Assembly (NCBI RefSeq): GCF_046254905.1
Contig: NZ_CP158016.1
Location: 310,001-374,000, forward strand
Length of the DNA stretch: 64,000 bases
Direction: 5' to 3'
Source: Pseudaeromonas aegiceratis
GTDB lineage: Bacteria; Pseudomonadota; Gammaproteobacteria; Enterobacterales; Aeromonadaceae
In this document: piece by piece, positions 34,488-42,506 of the stretch
How the letters are laid out: every line of letters starts with the position of its first letter
Position numbering within the stretch: position 1 is the first letter of the stretch
Notes under the pieces: model-generated
The model's database searches: none
What the model was told of the DNA's origin: nothing
What the model saw: the letters and a program-made list of their open reading frames with translations, nothing else
Program-made: the position numbers and the translations under genes

Positions 34488-35135
34488 ATGGGGCGTCGCC
34501 AAGGGGGCTTTACCCTGATTGAGATCATGCTGGTGGTGGTGATCATCGGCTGTGGTGTGGGCATCGCCATACTGTCGCTGCCCGGTGTGGGCTCCCAGGG
34601 CAAGGTTCAGGATCTGCGCAGCGAGAGCGAGCGGTTGCTGGCCACCCTGCAGCTGGCGTCCGAGCAGTCGATACTGGAGGGGCGCACCCTGGGGCTGCGG
34701 GTGGATGAGCACGGCTACCAGTTCCTGATCCGCCGCACCAAGACCAGCGCCGATGCCGAGACCAGCAGCACTGCCGCGCCCCTGGATCAGGGGCTGGACT
34801 GGGATAACCTGGAGTGGGTGCCCTATGCCCAGAACAAGTTCCCGGCCAAGCGGGACTACGGCGATACCCTGAGCCTGAGCCTGACGGTGGGGGGGCTGCA
34901 GCTGGAAACCGAGGAGAGCCGACTGGTCTCCTCGGATCGCGACTGGGGCGTGTTGCCCGAGGGCCAGCAGGCGGATCCCCAGATCCTGTTCTTGCCCGGG
35001 GGCGAGGTCACCCCCTTCGCCCTGACCCTGGCCAGCAGCGAGGCGGAGGCCGATCAGACTCGGCAGATCCGGGCCGACGAGCTGGGCCAGTTCACCCTGC
35101 TGCAGGGTGACGAGATCGAGGCGGCAGATAAATGA
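34488..35135 (+). CDS. gspH: Type II secretion system minor pseudopilin GspH
   Basis: 215 residues. The prepilin leader is short with cleavage at QGG/FTLIEIMLVVVIIGCGVG and Glu at +5. The rest matches GspH in layout (RSESERLLATLQLASEQSIL with EGRTLGLRVDEHGYQFL). It is longer than most GspH proteins (around 170-195), mainly through an inserted stretch near residues 85-100 and a longer acidic C-terminus. The stop overlaps the gspI start. Confidence 0.93.
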   Translation: MGRRQGGFTLIEIMLVVVIIGCGVGIAILSLPGVGSQGKVQDLRSESERLLATLQLASEQSILEGRTLGLRVDEHGYQFLIRRTKTSADAETSSTAAPLDQGLDWDNLEWVPYAQNKFPAKRDYGDTLSLSLTVGGLQLETEESRLVSSDRDWGVLPEGQQADPQILFLPGGEVTPFALTLASSEAEADQTRQIRADELGQFTLLQGDEIEAADK

Positions 35136-35491
35136 GGGCCGCCGGCATGACGCTCCTGGAGGTGATGGTGGCCCTGGCGGTGTTCGCCGTGGCCGGCCTG
35201 GCCCTGGTGAAGAGTGCCGGCGACCAGGTCAGCGGCCTGGGTCATCTGGAGAATCGCACCTTTGCCAACTGGGTGGCGGACAACGAGATGGCCGAGCTGC
35301 GCCTGGAGGGCAAGTGGCCTGGCATGAGCTGGATCACCGGCAAGGAGGAGATGGCCGGCCACACCTGGTACTGGCGCTGGCAGGGGGTGCAGACCGCCGA
35401 CGACAGCTTCCGCGCCCTGGATGTGGAGGTGCGGGCCGAGGAGAAGGACGAGTCACCCCTGGTGACCCTGCGCAGCTATGTCAATAAGTAA
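35132..35491 (+). CDS. gspI: Type II secretion system minor pseudopilin GspI
   Basis: 119 residues, the usual size. Cleavage site AAG/MTLLEVMVALAVFAVAGLA with Glu at +5. The conserved NWVADNEMAELRLEGKWP region and the tryptophan-rich YWRWQGVQTADD follow. GspI starts the tip complex with GspJ and GspK. Overlaps gspH by 4 bp and gspJ by 14 bp. Confidence 0.95.
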   Translation: MRAAGMTLLEVMVALAVFAVAGLALVKSAGDQVSGLGHLENRTFANWVADNEMAELRLEGKWPGMSWITGKEEMAGHTWYWRWQGVQTADDSFRALDVEVRAEEKDESPLVTLRSYVNK

Positions 35492-36092
35492 CCGCCGGCC
35501 CGCCACGGGCTTTACCCTGCTGGAGGTGCTGCTGGCCATCGCCATCTTCGCCGCCATGAGCCTGGCCGCCTATGAGGTGCTGCAGGGGGTGTTGCGCAAC
35601 GACGAGGTGACCCGCGCCCAGGTCAGTCGGCTGGGGGAGGTGCAGCGGGCCTTCTCTGTGCTGGCGCGGGACTTCCAGCAGGCGGTGCCCCGTCCGGTGC
35701 GGGTGCAGGGCGAGAGCAGTGACGATGTTCTCCGGGTCAATGCCGCCGAGCTGCAGAGCGAGGACGATGGGATCTCCTTCGTGCACACCGGCTGGCTCAA
35801 CCCGGGGGCCCAGTTGGGCCGTTCTAACCTGCAGTGGGTGGGCTATCGGCTCAAGGAGGGCAAGCTGCAGCGGCTGAGTTACCTGTTCCCGGATCCCGTG
35901 ATCGGCACCGAGCCTCAGGAGGCCACCCTGCTGACTCGGGTCACCGGCTTCAAGATCCGTTACTGGAAGAACCGCTGGCTGGGGAGTTGGAGCGATACCA
36001 GCACCCTGCCCACCGGCATCGAGGTGACGGTGGAGCTGGAGGATTACGGCAGCATACGCCGGGTGTTCACCCTGGTGGAGAGCGACTCATGA
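35478..36092 (+). CDS. gspJ: Type II secretion system minor pseudopilin GspJ
   Basis: 204 residues. Cleavage site ATG/FTLLEVLLAIAIFAAMSLA with Glu at +5, then YEVLQGVLRNDEVTRAQVSR and LGEVQRAFSVLARDFQQAVP, all typical of GspJ. It forms the pseudopilus tip with GspI and GspK. Overlaps gspI by 14 bp and shares ATGA with gspK. Confidence 0.95.
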   Translation: MSISNRRPATGFTLLEVLLAIAIFAAMSLAAYEVLQGVLRNDEVTRAQVSRLGEVQRAFSVLARDFQQAVPRPVRVQGESSDDVLRVNAAELQSEDDGISFVHTGWLNPGAQLGRSNLQWVGYRLKEGKLQRLSYLFPDPVIGTEPQEATLLTRVTGFKIRYWKNRWLGSWSDTSTLPTGIEVTVELEDYGSIRRVFTLVESDS

Positions 36093-37087
36093 GGCGGCAG
36101 TCCGGGGTCGCCCTGCTGGTGGTACTGCTGATCCTGGCCCTGATGATGCTGGTGGCCGGCAACATGAGCAGCCGTTTCTTCCTGGCCATGCAGCGCAGCG
36201 CCGCCCAGCAGGTGAGCCTGGAAGGTTACTGGTTCGTGCGCAGCGGCGAGGCCCTGGTGGCCAAGACCCTGCTGCAGGACATCAAGGATCAGCCCAACAA
36301 GACGGACTTGTCCCAGTACTGGGCCACCGACGGCCAGGTGTTTCCGCTTGAGAACGGCGATCAGCTGGCCGGCCTGGTACGGGATGGCCAGGCCTGTTAC
36401 AACCTGAACGCCATCAACGCCGGTACCACAGGGGTGGATGACAACGACGATGGCGAGGGCAACCTGCCCTATGAGGCCCAGGTGTTCCGCCATCTGCTGA
36501 TGGAACTGGACGTGGAGTCCTTCACCGCCACCCAGATCACCGAGGCGCTGCGGGACTGGATCGACAGCGACAGCGATCTGGTCTCCAGCAACGGCGCCGA
36601 GGACAGCTATTACGAGGGGCTGTCGGTGCCCTATCTGCCCGGCAACACCCTGATGCAGGACGTGTCCGAGCTGCGGGCGGTGCGCGGGGTGAGCGCCGAG
36701 CTGTATCGGCGGCTGGAGCCTTACATTTGCGCCCTGCCCACCACCACATTGGCGGTGAACGTCAACACCCTGCGGCCGTTCCAGGCACCCTTGCTGTCGG
36801 CCCTGTTTCTCGGCCGGCTGGATGAGGAGGATGCCCGCAAGCTCATCGAGGAACGGGCGTCCGACGGCTGGGATACCACCAGCCTGTTTTTATCCGAGGG
36901 GGCCATCACAGGCCTCAGCGGGTTGGGGGATAAACCCAGCAATGTCATCGCGATCGTGAGCTACTACTTTGATGCCCTGATCGAATATCGGACCGACGGG
37001 CGGCGCCTGCTGATGCGCAGCCTGTTCATGCGGACCGATGCCAACAAATTGAAAGTGATCCGCCGGCAATACGGAGGAGTGGAGTGA
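36089..37087 (+). CDS. gspK: Type II secretion system pseudopilin GspK
   Basis: 332 residues from ATG 36089, which overlaps the gspJ stop; the frame is open further upstream but only as a read-through of gspJ. The leader is QSG/VALLVVLLILALMMLVAGN and lacks the Glu at +5, as GspK proteins do. The large alpha domain follows (ALRDWIDSDSDLVSSNGAED with YYEG), typical of the tip cap. Calcium-binding-like acidic stretches (DDNDDGEG) are visible. Confidence 0.95.
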   Translation: MRRQSGVALLVVLLILALMMLVAGNMSSRFFLAMQRSAAQQVSLEGYWFVRSGEALVAKTLLQDIKDQPNKTDLSQYWATDGQVFPLENGDQLAGLVRDGQACYNLNAINAGTTGVDDNDDGEGNLPYEAQVFRHLLMELDVESFTATQITEALRDWIDSDSDLVSSNGAEDSYYEGLSVPYLPGNTLMQDVSELRAVRGVSAELYRRLEPYICALPTTTLAVNVNTLRPFQAPLLSALFLGRLDEEDARKLIEERASDGWDTTSLFLSEGAITGLSGLGDKPSNVIAIVSYYFDALIEYRTDGRRLLMRSLFMRTDANKLKVIRRQYGGVE

Positions 37088-38268
37088 GCGAAATAGTCGT
37101 TATACGGTTGGGCAGCCAGGTCAGGGATCCCATTCCCTGGCTGGTGTGGGATCCGGCGGGGGATGAGGTCATCGCCAGCGGTGTGCTGCCCGGCGCCGCG
37201 CACCTGAACCAGCTGCACCAGCGGGCCGGTGGCCGGCCGCTGCACGTGCTGGTGAGCGCCGCCGACCTGGCGTTCCGCCAGGTGACGGTGCCGGGACGGC
37301 TGACGCGCCAGTCTCTCAAGGCCCTGCCTTACCTGCTGGAAGAGGAGCTGGGCTCCGACGTGGAGTCCCTGCACCTGGTGCTGCTGGGGCAGCAGGGCCA
37401 GCAGGTGGACTTGGTGGCGGTGGAGCAGGGGCGGATGGCCATGTGGCTGGACTGGCTGGAAGAGGCCGGCCTGCAGCCCCGCAGCCTGCTGCCGGACGTA
37501 CTCTGCCTGCCCTGGCAGGCGGAGCGCTGGAGCGCCCTGCCCTTGGCGGGACAGTGGCTGTTCCGCAACGGCCCCTGCACCGGCATGGTGGTGGAGCCCG
37601 CTTGGCTGGATCCCCTGCTGGTGCGCATCGAGCCGGCCCCCACGATCGCCTGCTATGGCCCTGTGCCAGAAGGCGCCCCGGGTGAGTGGCAGGCGGAGCC
37701 GCCGGTGCTGGCCATGCAGCTGCTGGCCGCCGGCGTGCTGGGCAACAGCGCCAACCTGTTGACCGGCACCCATAGGCGGCAGCCGGAGTGGACCCGATTG
37801 TGGCAGCCCTGGCGCAAGGTGGCCATCGCCGCCGGCGTCTGTCTGTTGGCGGTACTGGCCAACCTGGGCAGCGAACGCTGGCAGCTGGCCCAGCAGGAAC
37901 AGGCCCTCAAGGCCCAGATCGACGGCGTCTACCGCCAGCTGTTCCCCGAGGACAAGCGCCTCATCAACCCCCGCAGCCAGCTCAAGCAGCACCTGGCGGT
38001 GCTGGAGGGGGTAGCCGGTCAGCAGGGTCTGCTGCAGATGCTGCAGCAACTGCACCCCGTGCTGGCCAAGCTGCCGGATCTGCGGCCCCAGACCCTGCGT
38101 TACGACGGCAAGCAGCAGGAGCTGCGCATGCAGATGTCCGCCGCCGGCTATGACAGCTTCGATCGCTTCCGCAGCCTAGTGGCCGACAACTTCGATGTGA
38201 AGCCGAGCGAGATGCGCAGCGAAGGCAATCGGGTCACCGGCACCCTGATCCTGAGGAACAAGTCATGA
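37084..38268 (+). CDS. gspL: Type II secretion system protein GspL
   Basis: 394 residues from GTG 37084, overlapping the gspK stop. The cytoplasmic actin-like domain (about 1-240; VSAADLAFRQVTVPGRLTRQ and LPYLLEEELGSDVESLHLVL) recruits GspE. A membrane segment lies near 243-262 (VAIAAGVCLLAVLANLG). A periplasmic ferredoxin-like domain ends the protein. GTG is used here as in gspE. Confidence 0.95.
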   Translation: MSEIVVIRLGSQVRDPIPWLVWDPAGDEVIASGVLPGAAHLNQLHQRAGGRPLHVLVSAADLAFRQVTVPGRLTRQSLKALPYLLEEELGSDVESLHLVLLGQQGQQVDLVAVEQGRMAMWLDWLEEAGLQPRSLLPDVLCLPWQAERWSALPLAGQWLFRNGPCTGMVVEPAWLDPLLVRIEPAPTIACYGPVPEGAPGEWQAEPPVLAMQLLAAGVLGNSANLLTGTHRRQPEWTRLWQPWRKVAIAAGVCLLAVLANLGSERWQLAQQEQALKAQIDGVYRQLFPEDKRLINPRSQLKQHLAVLEGVAGQQGLLQMLQQLHPVLAKLPDLRPQTLRYDGKQQELRMQMSAAGYDSFDRFRSLVADNFDVKPSEMRSEGNRVTGTLILRNKS

Positions 38269-38756
38269 TGCAGACACTGATGCAGCGTTGGCAGACCCTG
38301 AGCGTGCGGGAGCGTCGTCTTCTGCTGCTGGGCGGGGGCGCCCTGCTGCTGGCCTTTCTCTACTGGGGCCTGTGGCAGCCCTTCCAGCAAGGACTGGCGG
38401 ATAGCCGGGAGCGGGTGGCCAGCCAACAGGCCACCCTGGCCTGGATGCAGGAGCAGGGGGGCCGGGTGCTCAGCCTGCAACGCCAGGGCGGCGCCAAGGT
38501 GGATCTGTCCGGCTCGCTGGAGTCGGTGGTGAATCAGAGCGCCAGCCGGGCCAAGATCACCCTGACTCGCATGCAGTCCATGAAGGATCAGGTGCAGGTG
38601 GAGATAGAGCGGCTGCCCTTTGAGCGCTGGCTGGACTGGGTCCGACAGTTGGAGGAGCAGTACGGCGTCACTGTGGCGTCCCTGGAGCTGTCGGCCCTGC
38701 CGGAGATCAAGGGCGAGGTGAGAATTAGACGTTTGGTTCTGGAGCGCCGTTCATGA
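38265..38756 (+). CDS. gspM: Type II secretion system protein GspM
   Basis: 163 residues. A short cytoplasmic N-terminus (WQTLSVRERRLLLLGGGALL) leads into one membrane segment near 20-40, followed by a coiled coil and a periplasmic ferredoxin-like domain (VQVEIERLPFERWLDWVRQL). GspM stabilises GspL in the inner membrane. ATG overlaps the gspL stop by 4 bp. Confidence 0.95.
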   Translation: MMQTLMQRWQTLSVRERRLLLLGGGALLLAFLYWGLWQPFQQGLADSRERVASQQATLAWMQEQGGRVLSLQRQGGAKVDLSGSLESVVNQSASRAKITLTRMQSMKDQVQVEIERLPFERWLDWVRQLEEQYGVTVASLELSALPEIKGEVRIRRLVLERRS

Positions 38757-39508
38757 AGTCGTGGTGGTTGGGAGGCTTGTTGAGCCTCTTGTGTTATCTC
38801 GGATTTTTGCTGGCCCAGCTGCCGGCCCAGGCGGTGCTGAACGCCCTGCCGCTGCCGGCTCCCCTACGGCTCGACGGGGTGCAGGGCACCCTGTGGCGCG
38901 GGGAGGTGGATCGCCTCGCCTGGGGGCCTGAGCAAGTGGAACGGCTGCATTGGCGCCTGCCGGTCACCAGCCTGCTGTGGCTGTCTCCCAGCCTGGAGCT
39001 GGAGTTCGGCCGCCGTCAGGGTCTGCGCGGTCAGGGGGAGGCCAGCGTCGGCCTGGGCGGCCAGCTCAGCCTGGCAGACTGGCAGCTGAACCTGGATGCC
39101 GAAGACCTGGTGCCGCGCCTACCGCTGCCCCTCCCGCTGCAGGGCAGTGGCCAGCTGCAGCTGAGTCTGCCTGAGGCCAGCCTGACGGCCAAGGGCTGTG
39201 AGGCGGTAAAGGGAACCCTGCGCTGGCGTGGCGCCAGCCTGCTGACCCCGGCAGGGGAGCTGGCTCTGGGCGAGCCCGTGCTGACCCTAAGCTGCCGTGG
39301 CGGCAAGCTGGTCGGCAAACTGCAACAGAGCAGCGATAGCCTGAGTCTCAGCGGCGAAGGGGAGTGGGGCTGGGATGGCCGCTACCAGTTCAAGGGCAAG
39401 CTGACTCCGGGGCCGGCCATGCCGGCGGACATGCGCAGTGCCCTGGCCATGCTGGGGCGCCCCGACAACCGCGGCGTCATCACCCTCAACTACCAGGGTC
39501 GGTTCTGA
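38753..39508 (+). CDS. gspN: Type II secretion system protein GspN
   Basis: 251 residues. One N-terminal membrane segment (about 4-24), then the GspN domain beginning LPAQAVLNALPLPAPLRLDG and VQGTLWRGEVDRLAWGPEQV. The C-terminus PADMRSALAMLGRPDNRGVI is typical. GspN is not essential in all secretons, and gspO and gspAB are not in this window. The 3' end overlaps the converging yrfG by 23 bp. Confidence 0.93.
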   Translation: MKSWWLGGLLSLLCYLGFLLAQLPAQAVLNALPLPAPLRLDGVQGTLWRGEVDRLAWGPEQVERLHWRLPVTSLLWLSPSLELEFGRRQGLRGQGEASVGLGGQLSLADWQLNLDAEDLVPRLPLPLPLQGSGQLQLSLPEASLTAKGCEAVKGTLRWRGASLLTPAGELALGEPVLTLSCRGGKLVGKLQQSSDSLSLSGEGEWGWDGRYQFKGKLTPGPAMPADMRSALAMLGRPDNRGVITLNYQGRF

Positions 39509-40175
39509 CCGGATTGGCCAGCAGCGCGGGGATCAGGCTGCCGTAATCGCAGATCCCCGGCACCCCGGCCATCACCTGGCGCGGGCGCTGGCTGTCGGGA
39601 TTGAGGATCCCCAGCCGGTGACCTATGCCGAACTCCCCCGCCGCCGCCAGGATGCGGGGCGAGTCATCCACAAACAGGGTGCGGGCCGGGTCGAAGGCCA
39701 GCGTCTGCCGCAGCGCCTGCCAACACGCCTGATCTTCCTTGCTGACACCAAAGCCATGGGTGGAGTAGAGTCCGTCCAGATAGCGATCCAGCCCGGTACA
39801 CTGGAGTTTCAAGGCCAGGCTGTCGGGGTGGGCATTGGTGAACAGGTAGCAGCGGCGACCGCTCAGGCGCAGGGCCTCCAGAAAGGGGCGGGCGTCGGGG
39901 CGCCAGCGGATCTTCGCCAACAGCTCCCGCTTGAGGCCGAGGATGTCCAGGCCGAGTGTGTCGCGCCAGTAGTCCAGACAATACCAGTTGAGGGTGCCGG
40001 CCACGGCGGCAAACACGGGATCCAGGGCGGCCTGGGCCTGGGCCAGATCCAGACCGCGACTGGCCCCCCAGCGGGCCGGGACCAGTTGCTGCCAGAAGTG
40101 GTTGTCGAAGTGCAGATCGATCAGGGTGCCGTCCATGTCCAACAGGACGGTATCTATCTGACGCCAGGCTAACAT
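39486..40175 (-). CDS. yrfG: GMP/IMP nucleotidase YrfG (HAD hydrolase)
   Basis: 229 residues from ATG 40175; the frame is open upstream but without similarity. HAD motif I is VLLDMDGTLIDLHFDN (Asp13, Asp15), motif II is CYLFTNAHPDSLALK and motif IV is TLFVDDSPRILAAAGEFG. YrfG of E. coli dephosphorylates GMP and IMP. It is placed between hslR and nudE, as in E. coli apart from the gsp operon. No terminator fits in the overlap with gspN. Confidence 0.92.
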   Translation of the reverse strand: MLAWRQIDTVLLDMDGTLIDLHFDNHFWQQLVPARWGASRGLDLAQAQAALDPVFAAVAGTLNWYCLDYWRDTLGLDILGLKRELLAKIRWRPDARPFLEALRLSGRRCYLFTNAHPDSLALKLQCTGLDRYLDGLYSTHGFGVSKEDQACWQALRQTLAFDPARTLFVDDSPRILAAAGEFGIGHRLGILNPDSQRPRQVMAGVPGICDYGSLIPALLANPVRTDPGS

Positions 40176-40247
40176 GGTATTCCTTGTGCAAGTTTGTTTT
40201 AATCGCCCCACGGGGCAAGAGGCGGCGATTATAAGCCGAACCAGGGT

Positions 40248-40826
40248 ATGAAACAGCACAGAGTCAAACCGGATGTCCTGAAGCGCGAGCTGGTGGCCGA
40301 GAGCCGGTTGTTCAAGGTGGAGGCGGTGCACCTGCGCTTCGAAAACGGCGCCGAGCGGGTGTACGAGCGCATGGCGGGCGGCCATCGCGGGGGCGTCATG
40401 CTGGTGCCTCTGCTGGGGGACGACACCCTGCTGCTGGTGCGGGAGTACGCCGCCGGCACCCACAGCTACGAGCTGGGGTTTCCCAAGGGCTTGATCGATG
40501 CCGGGGAGACGCCGCCCCAGGCGGGCAATCGGGAGCTGATGGAGGAGACGGGCTATGGCGCCCGGGAGCTGGTGGCCTTGAAGACCCTGAACCTGGTGCC
40601 GGAGTTTTTTGCCAGCAGCATGACGGTGTTGCTGGCCCGGGATCTCTATCCCGAGGTGCGGGAAGGGGACGAGCCGGAGCCGCTGGAGCTGGTGACCTGG
40701 CCGTTAAGCCGGGCCCAGGAGCTGTTGTCGGCGCCGGACTTCAACAATGCCCGCAGCGTGGCGGCCCTGCTGTTGGCGTTGGGCTATCTGCAGGCTAACG
40801 CATCGCAGGCGAACGGGTCTGTCTAG
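40248..40826 (+). CDS. nudE: ADP compounds hydrolase NudE
   Basis: 192 residues. The Nudix box is complete: GLIDAGETPPQAGNRELMEE followed by TGY. Surrounding motifs YERMAGGHRGGVMLVPLLGD and LLLVREYAAGTHSYELGFPK fit NudE, which hydrolyses ADP-ribose, Ap3A and NADH. Its 3' end overlaps the converging metJ by 4 bp. Confidence 0.95.
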   Translation: MKQHRVKPDVLKRELVAESRLFKVEAVHLRFENGAERVYERMAGGHRGGVMLVPLLGDDTLLLVREYAAGTHSYELGFPKGLIDAGETPPQAGNRELMEETGYGARELVALKTLNLVPEFFASSMTVLLARDLYPEVREGDEPEPLELVTWPLSRAQELLSAPDFNNARSVAALLLALGYLQANASQANGSV

Positions 40827-41143
40827 TCGTCGTAGGACTCGATGGGCTTGCCCAGGGCCAGCATGATCTCCTTGGCCTGGGTGGGTATGTCGTCGGGTCT
40901 GTCCTTGCGCAGGTCTTCGTCCCCCGGCAGGGGCTGACCGGTGAAGGCGTGCAGGAAGGCTTCGCACAGCAGTTCGCTGTTGGTGGCATGACGCAGGTTG
41001 TTCACCTGGCGGCGGGTGCGCTCGTCGGTGAGGATCTTCAGCACCTTGGTGGGGATAGAGACGGTGATCTTCTTGACCTGTTCACTCTTCTTGCCGTGTT
41101 CGGCATAAGGGCTGACGTAATCGCCGTTCCACTCGGTTTTCAT
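40823..41143 (-). CDS. metJ: Methionine regulon repressor MetJ
   Basis: 106 residues, about 80% like E. coli MetJ through the core by eye. The ribbon-helix-helix region is intact (KKITVSIPTKVLKILTDERT with RRQVNNLRHATNSELLCEAF). MetJ with S-adenosylmethionine binds tandem 8-bp met boxes. It is divergent from metB, and met boxes lie between the two genes. Confidence 0.98.
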   Translation of the reverse strand: MKTEWNGDYVSPYAEHGKKSEQVKKITVSIPTKVLKILTDERTRRQVNNLRHATNSELLCEAFLHAFTGQPLPGDEDLRKDRPDDIPTQAKEIMLALGKPIESYDD

Positions 41144-41223
41144 GCGCTACCCGCAGTCATAAAGGATGGGCAGCAAGTTTAACCCTTATGGTTTATCGTG
41201 GCAATCCATAAGCAAAGCCATTT

Positions 41224-41247
41224 AGACGTCCAGAAGTATTGACGGCT
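41224..41247. promoter_or_regulatory. Tandem met boxes (MetJ operator)
   Basis: Three adjacent 8-mers match the met box AGACGTCT: AGACGTCC (7 of 8), AGAAGTAT (6 of 8) and TGACGGCT (6 of 8). They lie between metJ and metB and overlap the -35 region of metB. MetJ binds cooperatively to such tandem boxes. Confidence 0.85.
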
Positions 41248-41267
41248 TTTTTGCCCTCACGTAAGGT
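41239..41267 (+). promoter_or_regulatory. Candidate sigma70 promoter of metBL
   Basis: TTGACG (41239-41244), a 17-bp spacer and TAAGGT (41262-41267) fit a sigma70 promoter with a good -35 and weak -10. The overlap with the met boxes would let MetJ block polymerase directly. Confidence 0.5.
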
Positions 41268-41301
41268 GAGCGCATTGCCGCCAGCCAACGCGAGGAGCAC
41301 C

Positions 41302-42471
41302 ATGGCTCAGTATCAACCCCAGACCCACGCCGTCAAGGCGGGGATTGCCAGCGACGGCCAGCATGGCGCCGTCGTGCCGCCCATCTACCTCTCCACCAAC
41401 TACACCTTCGCCGGCTACGGCCAGAAGCGGGCCTTCGACTACAGCCGCTCCGGCAACCCCACCCGCCAGACCCTGGCGGAGGCCCTGTCCGCCCTGGAAG
41501 GCGGCACCGGCGCCGTGGTGACCGGCACCGGCATGGGGGCCATCCACCTGGTGGCGACGGCCCTGCTGAACGCCGGCGATCTGCTGATCGCCCCCCATGA
41601 CTGCTACGGCGGCACCTACCGCCTGTTCCAGCACGTGGCGGCCAAGGGGCACTACCGGGTGCTGTTCGTCGATCAGGGGGATGAGGCCGCCTGGCAGGCC
41701 GCCCTGGCCCAGGGGCCCAAGCTCATCTGGATCGAGACCCCCTCCAACCCCCTGTTGCGGGTGGTGGACGTGGCCAAGCTGTGTCAGCAGGCCCAGGCGG
41801 TGGGGGCCACAGTGGCGGTGGACAACACCTTCCTCACCCCACTGCAGCAGCAACCCCTGGCCCTGGGGGCGGATATAGTGGTGCACTCCACCACCAAGTA
41901 CCTCAACGGCCACTCCGACGTGGTGGGGGGGGTGGCCATCGCCAAGACCCCGGCGCTGGCGGAGCAACTGGCCTGGTGGGGCAACTGCCTGGGGCTGACC
42001 GGCGGTGCCTTCGATGCCTATCTGACCCTGCGGGGCCTGCGCACCCTGGCGCCCCGGTTGCGCACCCATCTGGAGAACGCCCAGCGGGTGCTGGCCTTCC
42101 TGCAGACCCAGCCCCTGGTCAAGGTCCTGTATCATCCCAGCCTGCCCAGTCACCCGGGTCACGAGATCGCCTGTCGCCAGCAGCAGGGCTTTGGCGCCAT
42201 GCTGAGCTTCGAGCTGGATGTGACTCAGCCCCAGCTGGAGGCCTTCCTCGGCGCCCTGGATCTGTTCTGTCTGGCGGAGTCCCTGGGGGGGGTGGAGAGC
42301 CTGGTGGCCCATCCGGCCAGCATGACCCATGCCGGTATGGATCCGGCGGCGCGCAAGGTGGCCGGGATCTCCGACCAGCTGCTGCGCCTGTCCATCGGCA
42401 TTGAGCATGCCGACGATTTGATCGAGGATCTGCGGCGCGGTTTCGCCGCCGTGGCGGCGCTGGGCGCCTGA
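41302..42471 (+). CDS. metB: Cystathionine gamma-synthase MetB
   Basis: 389 residues from ATG 41302 with AGGAG upstream; the frame is open from 41239 but that part holds operator sequence. It condenses O-succinylhomoserine with cysteine to cystathionine using PLP. The PLP lysine lies in VHSTTKYLNGHSDVVGG; other motifs are DYSRSGNPTRQTLAEALSAL and FCLAESLGGVESLVAHPASM. First gene of the metBL operon. Confidence 0.97.
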   Translation: MAQYQPQTHAVKAGIASDGQHGAVVPPIYLSTNYTFAGYGQKRAFDYSRSGNPTRQTLAEALSALEGGTGAVVTGTGMGAIHLVATALLNAGDLLIAPHDCYGGTYRLFQHVAAKGHYRVLFVDQGDEAAWQAALAQGPKLIWIETPSNPLLRVVDVAKLCQQAQAVGATVAVDNTFLTPLQQQPLALGADIVVHSTTKYLNGHSDVVGGVAIAKTPALAEQLAWWGNCLGLTGGAFDAYLTLRGLRTLAPRLRTHLENAQRVLAFLQTQPLVKVLYHPSLPSHPGHEIACRQQQGFGAMLSFELDVTQPQLEAFLGALDLFCLAESLGGVESLVAHPASMTHAGMDPAARKVAGISDQLLRLSIGIEHADDLIEDLRRGFAAVAALGA

Positions 42472-42506
42472 TATTCAACAATTTGCAGTGGTAACGAGGT
42501 AACACC

